Source: Diphasiastrum complanatum
Lineage: Eukaryota > Streptophyta > Lycopodiopsida > Lycopodiales > Lycopodiaceae
Direction: 5' to 3'
NCBI GenBank assembly: GCA_029204225.1
Contig: CM055111.1
Coordinates: 16,229,019 to 16,293,018, forward strand
Length of the DNA stretch: 64,000 nt
Positions 10,528 to 21,510 of this stretch are shown here, one piece after another (position 1 is the first letter of the stretch; every line of letters starts with the position of its first letter). A program made the position numbers and the translations under genes. The notes beneath the pieces were generated by a model. The model was not told the DNA's origin and did not search any database. It saw only the letters and a list, made by a program, of their open reading frames with translations.

Positions 10528-13500
10528 AAAAGCAACCAAACCAAACAAGAAAGAAAATGTTGAATTTGTTCCAACATCAAGAAATATTCCCAAAATTACT
10601 AAAACAGTGTTCAAAGAAACCTGAAAAGTTAAAAAAGTAACATTTTCAAATCCAATTATAAGTAGCGAGATACCTAGAGATTTGTCGCCACTTGAAACCC
10701 GTTCATATGATATAGTAGAAGACCTTGTCTCCAGAATGCCCAATATTACTTTTAAACAGTTATTAGACGATAATCAGTATTATAAGAAAGAAATTAAGCA
10801 ATTTTTGCAAAGGAAAAAGAAAAGAGAAGCGAAGTTACCATTAGTCAACGTAGGGTTAGTTAACTACGGTCATAAGGGTCAATCCGAGATTCAGGTAGTC
10901 ATCAATGGCTGCATTTTAGCTAGTGTGCCCATAGATTCCAGATTTAGCTTAAACATAATGACTAAAGAAACAACATACGAGTTAGGCATTCACCATAGAA
11001 TAACACCCACATTAAGACATTTAAGGTTAGCTGATGCAACTAGACGAGCACCGATAGGAGAATTGTCACAAGTTATAGTCTACATTGGAGACCATAAGTT
11101 CCTAATGGATTTTATTATATTAAAGACTACAAGAGAATCATCATATAAGTATTATTAGGATGACCATGGCTCTACCATGCTGATGTCATAACCCACTGGA
11201 AGAAGAAGGAGATTACCTTCAGAGATCAGATGGAGACACCGATGAGGAAAAGTCACAAAAAAATTATGATATCCTGGGAAAAAGATAAGTACGAAGGTGA
11301 GACACCTACATCATCCTCGAGCTATACCTCGGATGATGAAGGGATTCAGTCCATAAGGACTGAGGAAGGAGAGAGGTTTGTCACACTAAGTATACCTGCA
11401 TATAGTAATAAAGTTGAATATGTAGATAGAGGAGATTGTGGAGTTCTAGAGATTAGTGCTATTATAGGAGACCATATTGTAGATAGAATACTAATAGACT
11501 CAGGATCCAACATCAACTTAATAACAGAAACAATGGCTAAGGAATTAGGACTAGAAAAATAGATAGAGACTACTACTTACCATGAAATCCATTTAGCAAA
11601 CACATCCAAATGCATACCAATATGTGAGCTAAAAGGTATTAGTGTAGCTATAGAGACATAGATGTTCATTATGAATTTCTTTGTTATAAACCTAGTAGAT
11701 ACACCATCGTATTCAATATTATTTGGAAGACCGTGGCTATATCAAGCAGATGCTATTATAAATTGGTCTACCAAACAGATATTTTTTTCAGACATTCTCA
11801 CAGCCAGTCAATAGGGGGTTAATTTTGGAGATGGGGAGAGGAGTTAGCCAGACCTGCTGAATCTTGGATCAATTTCATAGAATGTTATGAGATTGATGAG
11901 GATGAGGAAATGCCAACAACATCCAAGTCAAGGGAAGTTCTGGGTGGAACCAGAGCAATCTTGACCGAAGAGATGGTAGATAAAAAAGATTATGTAGAAA
12001 TAGAAATTAATAAAGATAAAATTTTGAATTTTTATAGACACCAATCGGACCAGGAACGTGAAGAGTATATATTGCTTCTTCAGAAATATCAAAACGTATT
12101 TGCTTGGTCAATGGACGATTTAACAGGAATACTAGTTAAATGGGAGTTCATAGGATAGATCTTATTCAGGGAACAGTACCTGTTAGGCAACTCTAATATA
12201 GATTAAATCCCAAGTATTCTTTGTTAGTTAAAGACGAATTAGATAGATGTCTTCGAGCGGGTATTATATATCTTGTTCTAAGCAGTGAGTGGGTGTCACC
12301 AATAGTTATAGTACCTAAGAAGAAGATGGGCAAGATTAGAATTTGCCAAGATTTTAGAAAACTAAATGCTGCTACAACAAAGGATTATCATCCTCTGCCT
12401 TATACAAATACTATTCTTGACCAGGTAGTTGGTCATGAACGTTAGAGCTTTTTAGATAAATTCTCAAGTTATAATCAAGTTTTTATCAAAGAGGAAGATA
12501 GATCCAAGACCACTGATTGGGGGACGTATACATATACGCGAATGCCCTTTGGTCTTTGTAATACACTTGCCACATTCCAACGTATGATGACGAATATTTT
12601 TCAAAATTATTTAAGGAAGTATTTAGAAATTTTCATGGACGACTTTTGTGTCTATTCATCAACTAAAGACCACTTAGACACATTAGAAAAGACATTGAGA
12701 AGATGTCAAGAGACATCTCTTAAATTGCATCCAGCCAGGTGTTATTTAGGGATGAGGGAAGGCATCTTGTTAGGACATAAAACTTCGAAGGACGGTATAT
12801 AAGCTGACATCAAAAAAGTAAAAATGATTTTAGAATTGTTAGAACCATCTAATCTACGAGAGCTTAGAGGTTTTGTAGGACACGTAAAATATTATCGTAG
12901 GATAATTAAGGATTATGCCATAGTAGTAACTCCTTTAACAAGTTTATTAAAAAAGTCTGTTGAGTACCATTGGTCATAGGACCATCAGCAAGCTTTTGAT
13001 AAATTGAAACAGCCATTAGCAGAAGCCACTAGAGTTAGACCTCCAAATTGGGTTAAAAAGTTCCATGTATATGTAGATACATCATCATTTGCAATAGGTG
13101 TAGTGCTTAGTTAGAAAGATGACCAAAATATAGATTACCCAATTTATTATAAGGGTAGACAACTCGCTGCATCAGAAAAGAACTGTTCTGCTATAGAGCA
13201 TGATGCACTAGGAATGATTTATTTAGTAAAGAAATTTAGACATTATGATACCTTTGTGTTTTTCATGTAGATCATTACACATTGAAACATTTAGTGAATA
13301 AACCTGATCTTTCGGGTAGGGTAGCTAGATGGGTATTGTTATTAGATGAGTTTAATTATGAAGTAGAATTAAGAAGAGGCAAGGATCATCAAAATGCTGA
13401 TTATATATCTTGCCTCCAAAAAATCAGTTTGAACCCATTTCGGATGAATTTTTGGATGAACAAATAATGCTTATCCAAATGGAAACATCAATTTATATGG

Positions 13501-13640
13501 ACATTATTAACTTTTTACAAGACCAAATTTATCCTGAACATTTTAATAAACAACAAAAAATTGTTTTATTTTCAAAAGTAGGACCTTATACGATTATAAA
13601 CAGATTATTGTAGAGAGACTCAAATTCCTATAGTGGAGTT
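10528..13640 (+). pseudogene. Gypsy-X: gag end, two proteases, RT and RNase H (copy 1)
   Basis: A decayed Ty3/gypsy polyprotein. It begins in a lysine-rich gag tail. A first retropepsin-like region follows (IDSR at 10931, where the catalytic G is R), ending in a GRPWLYHAD-like block whose Arg is TGA at 11161. A second retropepsin region comes next (IDSGS at 11494) with its own GRPWLYQAD block near 11730. RT shows PIVIVPKKK (12300), MPFGLCN (12542) and FMDDFCVYS (12632). RNase H shows HDALGMIY (13200) and the DHYTLKHLV region (13265), which has a 1-bp frame error. Homology stops near 13640; integrase and 3' LTR are absent. At least eight stops or frameshifts. Several stops are TAG or TGA where relatives have CAG or CGA. 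Confidence 0.85.
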
Positions 13641-13659
13641 GCATGGAAAGTCCACTTAA

Positions 13660-14008
13660 CTGAACTAATTCACCTACCAGATATCCACATGTGTAACTGC
13701 ATGCATGGATATTGCATGTACTGCATGTAAACTCATAAAACTGCCAACATGTGTAGATCATAGAAACTAATTTGCATGTTGCATGCACTGATTGCATGTG
13801 GCTTGCATGCATACAGAAAGATATTGCATGCTATCTAAACAATTGCATGTCATCAAAATTGAATCTACCTAACCCAAACTCGACCTATTCTAGAAGGTTA
13901 TGTGCTCAATTTACATACCTTTTATGTACATCACGAATTATAATGGAAATAACCATCGACATGGCCCCAAACTCGAGATAGGAAGATAATATTTCTATAA
14001 TCTTCACA
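13660..14008 (-). repeat. 3' LTR of Copia-B (copy 1), outer end approximate
   Basis: On the minus strand an LTR-like start TGTGAAGATTATAG follows the purine tract AAGGAG after the Copia-B stop codon. The outer end is uncertain because the partner LTR is not in the window. About ten GCATG motifs are packed between 13695 and 13855, several as overlapping GCATGCATG. Confidence 0.5.
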
Positions 14009-14383
14009 CTCCTTAAAATTTATGTTCCTATCAACATAGACTTCGATATTAGGCCAAGATTACACCTCATCTTGATAAAGACATTCTTGAGTAGAGACTT
14101 GGTAAGAAGATCTGCAACATAATTTGAAGATGCAACATGTTCCAATGATATCTCTCTCCCAAATAATTTTTCTCTTACAAAATGATGAGCCACTTCGGTA
14201 TGTTTGCTCCTTGCATGGAACACTGGATTATTTGCAAGAGCCTGAGCAAAACTGTTATCATTCTTGATAATTGGAAGAACTTGATCTGCATAACACTTTA
14301 GCTCCAAAAGTAGCCTTTTGATCCATAAAACCTCCTTTCTTGTGGTTGTAAGAGATTTGTATTTAGCTTCACAAGATGATAAG
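14009..14383 (-). pseudogene. Copia-B RNase H C-terminus and purine tract (copy 1)
   Basis: The minus-strand frame 14020-14383 encodes the end of a copia RNase H: WIKRLLLELKCY, a D-N/S-AQALANNPVFHARSKH block, and HVASSNYVADLLTK, finishing at MLIGT. Its upstream part is not adjacent here because Copia-A2 is inserted at an ATAAG site (14379-14383). The matching upstream half is at 34926, beside the last Copia-A. This copy is therefore a duplicated orphan of Copia-B. Confidence 0.88.
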
Positions 14384-15039
14384 TGTGAAAAATACAGATC
14401 CTAAGTGGATCTAAACTCCAAGATCATTGGCTTGAATGCTTGCACTCCAAACTACATAAGCTAGGAATTGGCAACACATTCTATGCTACCTAGAATGCAA
14501 AGAACTTGATTAAAAAAACATTTACCACAAATGAAAACTTCCATAAACATCAAGTGCGGCCCAAAATAGCATTATACAGTCCATAATACATCAACCTACC
14601 ACTTTTGGAAAGCACCTAAGATCATACACAATAGCTTGAAGACAATACACACAACAATGCTCTCAATGGAGGAAGAAACAATGACAATGATCTATTGATC
14701 TCAATGAAGCATACAAAAGGTTTCTCCAACCTGTTCTCCACGACTTCCCTACTATTTATGGATGAGGAAGATGACTCTCTCTCCTCTCTCTAGAAGGTAC
14801 TTGACCCTAGATATTCCCTATATAGGAAAAATAGCTAAAAATGGCTTATATGACCAAAATACATCAAAATGGTCTCATTTTGAAGGGTATGAAGTTTGAC
14901 AGTTTATCATACTGAAAAAATACAGTAAATAAAAACATTGTGGCCTGGTTCACACGTGCGAAACTCCATAACCAAAACTATTTACAATTTTAGCCAATTT
15001 AGGCCTCAAACTAGCTAGGAAATGTTGACAATTTTCACA
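14384..15039 (-). repeat. 3' LTR of Copia-A2
   Basis: 656 bp, TGTGAAAA...TTTTCACA. It shares several variants with the left LTR of Copia-A3 (28497-29152), such as GATTAAAAAAAC, GACAGTTTATC and CTCCATAACC, that none of the three right-hand LTRs carry. Confidence 0.94.
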
Positions 15040-18000
15040 CTCCCTCTTCAACATTGGATGCTAGTTTCAACATAGTCTTTGAGCACATTCCAAGATTAGA
15101 TCTATGCATTAAATATAGGTCCTTTCCCAATGGTTTGGTGAAGATATCAGCCACACACTCCTTTGAAGAGACATGTTGAAGCTCCACCTCTTTGGCAATG
15201 ACTTGATCTCTCACAAAATGGTGAGCAATCTCAATGTGCTTGCTCCTTGCATGAAAAACAGGATTGCTTGCCAAGCTTTGGGCTGAAAGGTTATCACAAA
15301 GTATGATTGGAGTCTTCTCTGGTTCCAGCAAGTGAAGATCCAATAACATCCTCTTGATCCAAAGAATCTCCTTGGTGCATGTTGTTAATGCCTTGTACTC
15401 GGCTTCGGTGGAAGATAGAGAGCTAGTTGGTTGCTTCTTTGATAGCCATGAGACCACTCCATCTCCAAGATAGATTGCAAAGGCACTTGTTGACTTCCTA
15501 TCCATTTGATCACCTGCAAAATCTGAATCTGAAAATCCACAAAGGTTAGGTGTAGTACCTCCATACAAGATGCCAAAATCTCTAGATCCCGAGATGTATC
15601 TAAGTACTCTCTTTCCTAGCTTCCAATGAGCCTCACTAGGATCTTGCATAAATTGACTTAGTTTACCAACCACAAAGCTTAGATCAGGTCTTGTGATGGT
15701 TAACCATATAAGAGATCCTATTAGCTTTCTATAGAGAGTAATGTCCTTGAAGGATCTTTCATTACTTCTTGTAGTTAGCTTTACATTTGATTCCATAGGA
15801 GTAGAAACAACTTTACAATCTTCCATATGAAACCTTTTTAGAATAGAGTTAACATACTTTTCTTGACATATGAATGTAGATTTAGATGTTCTAATAATCT
15901 CTATTCCTAAGATATAATGAAGTTTACCAAGATCTTGAATTTCAAACTCTCTTTTGAGTGCCATCTTGATTTCATCTATATCTAGATTGTTACCACCACT
16001 TAAGATAATGTCATCAACATAGATCAAAAGTAAAGTGATATCATTTTCATTCAATCTAAAGTAGAGAGAATGATCATACTCACTCATAACAAAGTTTTGA
16101 GAAAGTAAGAAGGAATTGAGCTTAGCATACCAACTCCTTGGTGCTTGCTTTAGCCCATACAAACTCTTTTGGAGATAGCACACATGATTAGGCTCATCAT
16201 GTGAAACATAGCCCTCGGGTTGCTCCATGTAAATATCTTCTTCAAGATCACCATTCAAGAAGGCATTAGTAAAATCCATTTGCCACATATCCCAATCATA
16301 AAGAGTTGCAAGAGAGATTAGGATTCGAATAGTTACCATCTTTGCCACGGGTGCAAAGGTCTCATCATAGTCAATACCATATTCTTGAGCATACCCCTTT
16401 TCCACCAACCTTGCCTTGTACTTGTTGATTGATCCATCTTGATTTGTCTTGATCTTGAAGATCCACTTACAACCAATTGCCTTCTTGTCCTTTGGAAGCT
16501 TTACCAACCTCCATGTGTTGCTTATGATGAGTGCTTGATGCTCATGATCCATGGCTTGGATCCATTCCTTCTTTTGAATTGCTTCACCTACACAAGTTGG
16601 TTCATCAAAAGAGGTAAGAAAAGCAAAGTTAGAGCTGTCCACCACTTGCTTTCCTTTTTCATCATAGGTTAGCCTTGATGGCTTAGCCCTTTGCCTTTGA
16701 GTCTTCCTTGAAGTTTGCTTTGGAGTGGCATCTCCATCTTCATCCAAGACATCTTGCACATCATGATGATTAGTAGGCACATCAACATCAACATCAACAA
16801 CATTGGAAACATTCTCTTCATGAAAGATGACATCCCTATTTATGACAACTTTCTTTGTACAAGGAATGTACACTTTGTAAGCCTTGCTTACTTCACTATA
16901 GCCAACAAACACACCCTTCTTTGATGAAGGATCTTCTTTAGTTCTATCATCAAGTGTGATATTGACAAAACATGTACATCCAAAGATCCTACAATGCTTG
17001 ACACTCGGCCTTCTACCATAAAGAACCTCATGAGGAGTTTTACCATCCAAGGAAGCACTTGTCCATCTATTACATAGATAGTTAGCACATGCTAAAGCTT
17101 CCCCCCAAAAAGACTTAGCAAGATTAGCATGTAGTCTCATTGCCTTGGCACATTCACAAAGGGTTCTATTCTTCCTCTCGGCCACTCCATTCTGTTGTGG
17201 AGTCCTAGGACTAGACATCTCCCTCTTAATCCCATGTGCTATACAAAAGTCTTTGAACCTATTTGAGGTGTATTCCCCTCCATTATCAGATCTTAAGCAT
17301 TTGATCTTTGTATTGAATTGGTTTTCCATTTCATTCTTGAACTTGACAAATGCAGCAAACACTTCATCCTTACTTTTAAGAAGATAGATCCAAGTATACC
17401 TACTAAAGTCATCAATAAAAGTTGCATACATCTTTGCCCCACCATTGCTAGTTGTACTAGAAGAATGAATATCAGAATGCACAAGTTGAAAAGCTTCTTT
17501 AGATCTAGAAGTAGATCTAGAATAAGCAAGTCTATGAGATTTGGACAAGGCACAATGTTCACAAACACTATTGTTTGCAACAAGACTTTTAGGGAGACCA
17601 AGAACAAGCTCTTTCTTGCCATTACCTCCAAAGATTTGAAGTTGGGATGGCCCAACCTCTTGTGCCAAACTTCTTGGTTTGTCAATTGCTCCCTAGCCAT
17701 ACATCCTTCATGATTAGAGATCACACATGCATCAAGCTTGAAAAGTTTACCATGCCTCCTACCTTGAGCAATCAAGGATCCACATTTACTTATCAAACAT
17801 GCATCTCCAATGAACTCCACATCAAGTCCTTTGTCAATCATTTGACTTACACTAAGCAAATTCTTAGTGATTGAAGGAATGTACAAAACATTTTCAAGAT
17901 TTGCTTTCCTATTTGTTGAAAGGGAAATAGGAATAGTGCCTATGCCTTTGATGTCACATTGACCATCATTTGCAGTGTAGATGATGTTACCTTCTCCCTC

Positions 18001-18987
18001 ATAAGACAATAAGGATGTAAAGTATTCCTTATGTCTTGTCATGTGAGATGAGGCTCCACTATCAATCCACCAAGGATCATTATCATCTATGTTGGCTAAC
18101 AAACTTGAAGTCATAACAAGTGATTCACATGTGTTATGTTCTTCCTCATCTATTGTAAGATTTCCTTGCCTCTCTCCTTGCTCTCTTTTCTTCTTATAAC
18201 ATTCATTTGCAAAATGACCTTTTATCCCACAATAAAAGCACTTGAACTTTGACTTATTGTTCTTAGTAGACGAGGAAGAGGAAGAGTGATCATCATGATC
18301 AAAGTTACCACCTTTGGACCATTTCCCTTTGCCTTTACCTTTGCCCTTGAATTTGCCTTTTGTGAAGAAAGCCTCTTCACCTCCACCTTGCAAGGATGCA
18401 CCATCAAGCTTTGATTGCAACCTATGTTCTTCAGCCAATAAGATTTCTTGCAAGTCAACCACACTTGGCAAGACTCTTTGAATGGCAAAACTTTGCACAA
18501 GGTTAGCATGTTCATTTAGCAAACCATTCAACATAACTTGGACTATTTCACCATCTTTTATGTTCTCATCAATGCATGCTAAATCATCACTTAGGGACTT
18601 AACTCTCAAGATAAATGCATGAGCACTTTCACCCTCTCTTTGCCTACTAGAAAACATTTGTCTCCTTAGGGTCAATACCCTAGATGTGGACTTTGATTCA
18701 AAGAGCTTCTTTAAGGCATTCCATGCCTCACTTGCACTTTGACACTTTCCAACTTCCTTGAGAAGTTCATTTGTAACATTCATTTTAATGATATGAAGAG
18801 CCCTTTTGGCCTTCTTATCAAACCTTTGTTGCTCTTGAAGTGTGAGAGGTCTCTCTTCAATTTCTGCAACTATGTCCATGAGTTCATTCAACTCAAGTAA
18901 GGACTCCATCCTCACTTTCCAAGTAGAGTAGTTTGATGAACTCAACCTTTCACTAGACTCTAGCATGATCCCACCATTGGAAGCCAT
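15035..18987 (-). pseudogene. gag-pol: Copia-A2 gag-pol polyprotein, one frameshift
   Basis: ATG at 18987. Order of domains on the minus strand: UBN2 gag (18950-18400), basic Gly/Lys-rich linker, CCHC knuckle CFYCGIKGHFANEC (18240-18200), protease WIDSGASSHM (18070), GAG-pre-integrase HKRLGHPN (17660), integrase with HSD (17475), SDNGGEY (17285) and VAERKN (17180), RT with NAFLNG (16260) and YVDD (16021-16010), RNase H DSDFAGD (15520) to FTKPLG. All catalytic residues named are present. A single frame break lies near 17620, just after HPNFKSLEVM; it is also in Copia-A3, so it predates the duplication. Otherwise it is open to a TGA at 15035-15037, supplied by the first bases of the 3' LTR. It is the least damaged polyprotein in the window. 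Confidence 0.92.
15040..15052 (-). other. Polypurine tract of Copia-A2, inside the coding region
   Basis: The minus strand reads TTGAAGAGGGAG directly before the LTR. It is also translated as the last codons of pol (EEG), so the plus-strand priming site and the C-terminus overlap. Confidence 0.85.
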
Positions 18988-20146
18988 GATTCTAATGTTT
19001 CTTCAACTTTTAGGTTCTGTCCTAAAGCACTTAGCTCTCACTTTTCTCTCAACAAATGATAGATAAAGAGATCTATGAAGATTTAGGACCCTAAAACACT
19101 TCTATCTTGAACCTAGATGGTTTCCAAGCATAGAAAGGAAGATTGAAACACATGCAACACTTTGCACACACTAAGAATGGATTACAAAATCAAACCAACC
19201 TGAACACACTCTTGCTTAAGCTCTCAAACTTTCCAGCAAGTGACCAAATCAAGTTATGGTGTGAAGAGTTACTTGCATTCTTAGAAAATACCCAAAACTA
19301 GGATGCCAAGATTACCTAGTAATGAACAAACTTGATCAACATATGATCAACACACTAAGATATTGATTCAACCTGTAAAACCACATGTAAACCACACTTC
19401 TAAAAGTTTATAAACTCCAGCAAGTGATAAATACAAGATTTAGAGGTGAATGAATGAGCACACTTAGTGAATCACAAGACTAGCTTCACTATCTTGTCAA
19501 ATCTTGGTGTTTAGATGTAGATCTAAGATCACTTCACATGAGAATGATCCTCAACCTGTTAAGAACCTGAAAACACACTTGCATAATGGTTAACACCTTC
19601 CAGCAAATGCTCCAATCAAATTACATAAGGAGAGTTACTTACATGCTCAACAAAGTACACCAAAATTTATGCCAAAATTGATGACAATCTTTACAATATG
19701 CTCTTCACAATGGAGCTTACAATATGTTCACCCAAAAAAGGGGATCTTTCATCCAAATGGGAGCTTTGCTCAGCCTTTAGGAGAATTACAACTCACTCAA
19801 AAGAGCATTTGTCATCTACTTAAGGAGAAGTTTCATCCACTTAAGGAGAGTGTTCATCCAAGAATGGAGATTGTCAACAATAGGATTGAAAAGAACATTG
19901 TTAGTATTGAATATGCACAAGCCTCACAATCACAAATGATTAGGTGTTATGATCTGATCCAAAATAGTTTCTTTTCAGCCTCTGATCTTCAATAGACCTG
20001 AAATATGCTTTTGATCCACAAGTTCAACTCACAAAACAAAGGTTAGTAAGATTTGATCAACAAAGCAATGCAAAATCATGCTAGAACTTGATCAAACATC
20101 CAAATATCACCAAAAATGGAATACTTACTATAAATAGAAGCCAACC
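18988..20146 (-). other. Long 5' leader of Copia-A2
   Basis: About 1.16 kb separates the primer site from the gag ATG. Short CAACCTGTTAAGAACCTGAAAA-like and TTCCAGCAAGTGA-like phrases recur loosely (on the plus strand near 19195-19250 and 19555-19610), which suggests an old internal duplication. No minus-strand ORF of note. The 108-codon plus-strand frame near 19669-19995 is treated as antisense noise. Confidence 0.75.
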
Positions 20147-20159
20147 AGCTCTGATACCA
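20147..20159 (-). other. Primer binding site, Copia-A2
   Basis: TGGTATCAGAGCT on the minus strand abuts the 5' LTR. Confidence 0.92.
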
Positions 20160-20814
20160 TGTGAAAAATACAGATCCTAAGTGGATCTAAACTCCAAGAT
20201 CATTGGCTTGAATGCTTGCACTCCAAACTACATAAGCTAGGAATTGGCAACACATTCTATGCTACCTAGAATGCAAAGAACTTGATCAAAAAGCATTTAC
20301 CACAAATGGAAACTTCCATAAACATCAAGTGCGGCCCAAAATAGCATTATACAGTCCATAATACATCAGCCTACCACTTTTGGAAAGCACCTAAGATCAT
20401 ACACAATAGCTTGAAGACAATACACACAACAATGCTCTCAATGGAGGAAGAAACAATGACAATGATCTATTGATCTCAATGAAGCATACAAAAGGTTTCT
20501 CCAACCTGTTCTCCACGACTTCCCTACTATTTATGGATGAGGAAGATGACTCTCTCTCCTCTCTCTAGAAGGTACTTGACCCTAGATATTCCCTATATAG
20601 GAAAAATAGCTAAAAATGGCTTATATGACCAAAATACATCAAAATGGTCTCATTTTGAAGGGTATGAAGTTTGACACTTCATCATACTGAAAAAATACAG
20701 TAAATAAAAACATTGTGGCCTGGTTCACACGTGTGAAACTCCAGAACCAAAACTATTTACAATTTTAGCCAATTTAGGCCTCAAACTAGCTAGGAAATGT
20801 TGACAATTTTCACA
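20160..20814 (-). repeat. 5' LTR of Copia-A2
   Basis: 655 bp. On the minus strand a perfect palindrome TTCACACGTGTGAA (20724-20737) containing a G-box lies upstream of CTATATAGG (about 20592) and CATAAATAG (about 20527), the likely core promoter. The right flank CTTGA matches Copia-A1, not Copia-A3. Confidence 0.94.
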
Positions 20815-21373
20815 CTTGACATATATCAGAACAGGATACATAGAGTGTAACTATGAAGAAGTCTGATGCTAGTAAGCAATCAAGACAAACATAGTGCTCC
20901 GTCTACATGCAAGAAGATAATTTTGTCTAGGATCAGAAGATCCAATTGTCCTCTACTGAAGCGAGACTACTACTCGTGAGAGAACCGTGCTTCTCTCACG
21001 CCAATGTGCTGCGTGGATTCGCATGCAGTGCCCTGAAGAAATCAGAGAATCAATATAGATTATTTTTCTGGTTGTGTCTAATCTTGGATGTCGAATGCTT
21101 ATGCTGTTTATTTTGTGTATGGCTGAGTCTTCTTGTTCCCTTTCAATTTTGCATCTTGGTTAAAAAATAAAGTCGAATGCTGTATTAATTTTATGAACGT
21201 AGATCAGTAGTAACTGACTACTCTCTAGAGGATTGTAGGAGTGTTTCCACTAGCAGTGCCCAACAAACGCATATGAACTCTATCCGAATCTCGAAAGAGA
21301 GTCGCAAATGTTTCGTGAATTTTCTTCTCACGATTCTCATCATTCATATCGGAGCACCGCTCGAGTCCCAACA
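20815..21373 (+). repeat. 5' LTR fragment of the plus-strand element, copy 2
   Basis: Duplicate of 1622-2180, with a few base changes. AATAAA at 21166-21171. Cut on the left by the Copia-A2 LTR. Confidence 0.65.
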
Positions 21374-21374
21374 G

Positions 21375-21387
21375 TGGTATCAGAGCC
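21375..21387 (+). other. Primer binding site of the plus-strand element, copy 2
   Basis: TGGTATCAGAGCC one base after the LTR end; identical to copy 1. Confidence 0.8.
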
Positions 21388-21510
21388 ACCCTGTCATATT
21401 CTGTCATAGCCGAGAAGCTACCAGATCCAGGAGGCCAAGCATTCAGACAATCAACCATCAACAAGAAAATAGACTTCAAGAAACAATGATCGTTATATGG
21501 AAAAAAAACA

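Larger units (their letters stand above)
1622..20814. repeat. Tandem unit, copy 1 (14.1 kb plus a 5.1-kb insertion)
   Basis: Copy 1 aligns with copy 2 along its full length. The offset is 19193 bp up to position 4094 and 14113 bp after 9179; the change is exactly the Copia-C insertion plus its 5-bp duplication. Contents in order are LTR fragment and primer site, DUF7869-like pseudogene, Gypsy-X, Copia-B 3' end, and Copia-A2. The copies differ by scattered single-base changes, many of them transitions, and one 1-bp deletion near 30634. The start of the unit coincides with the end of a Copia-A LTR. Confidence 0.95.
14384..20814 (-). mobile_element. Copia-A2, full-length copia, probably recombinant
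   Basis: A 6,431-bp minus-strand copia with two LTRs (656 and 655 bp), primer site, about 1.16 kb of leader, one long gag-pol region and a purine tract. The flanks do not match: ATAAG on the left, CTTGA on the right. A normal insertion would have the same 5 bp on both sides. The left flank equals that of Copia-A3 and the right flank equals that of Copia-A1, so this element is best read as a recombinant of two insertions. The LTRs differ at about eight positions (roughly 1%). Confidence 0.93.

Noticed and set aside
13594-13981. Short frames on both strands in the GCATG-rich region
   Set aside because: Cys/His-rich appearance comes from the GCATG repeats; the region reads as LTR.
16439-17874. 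Plus-strand frames of 66-131 codons opposite Copia-A pol
   Set aside because: They are shadows of the minus-strand polyprotein, which has clear domains.
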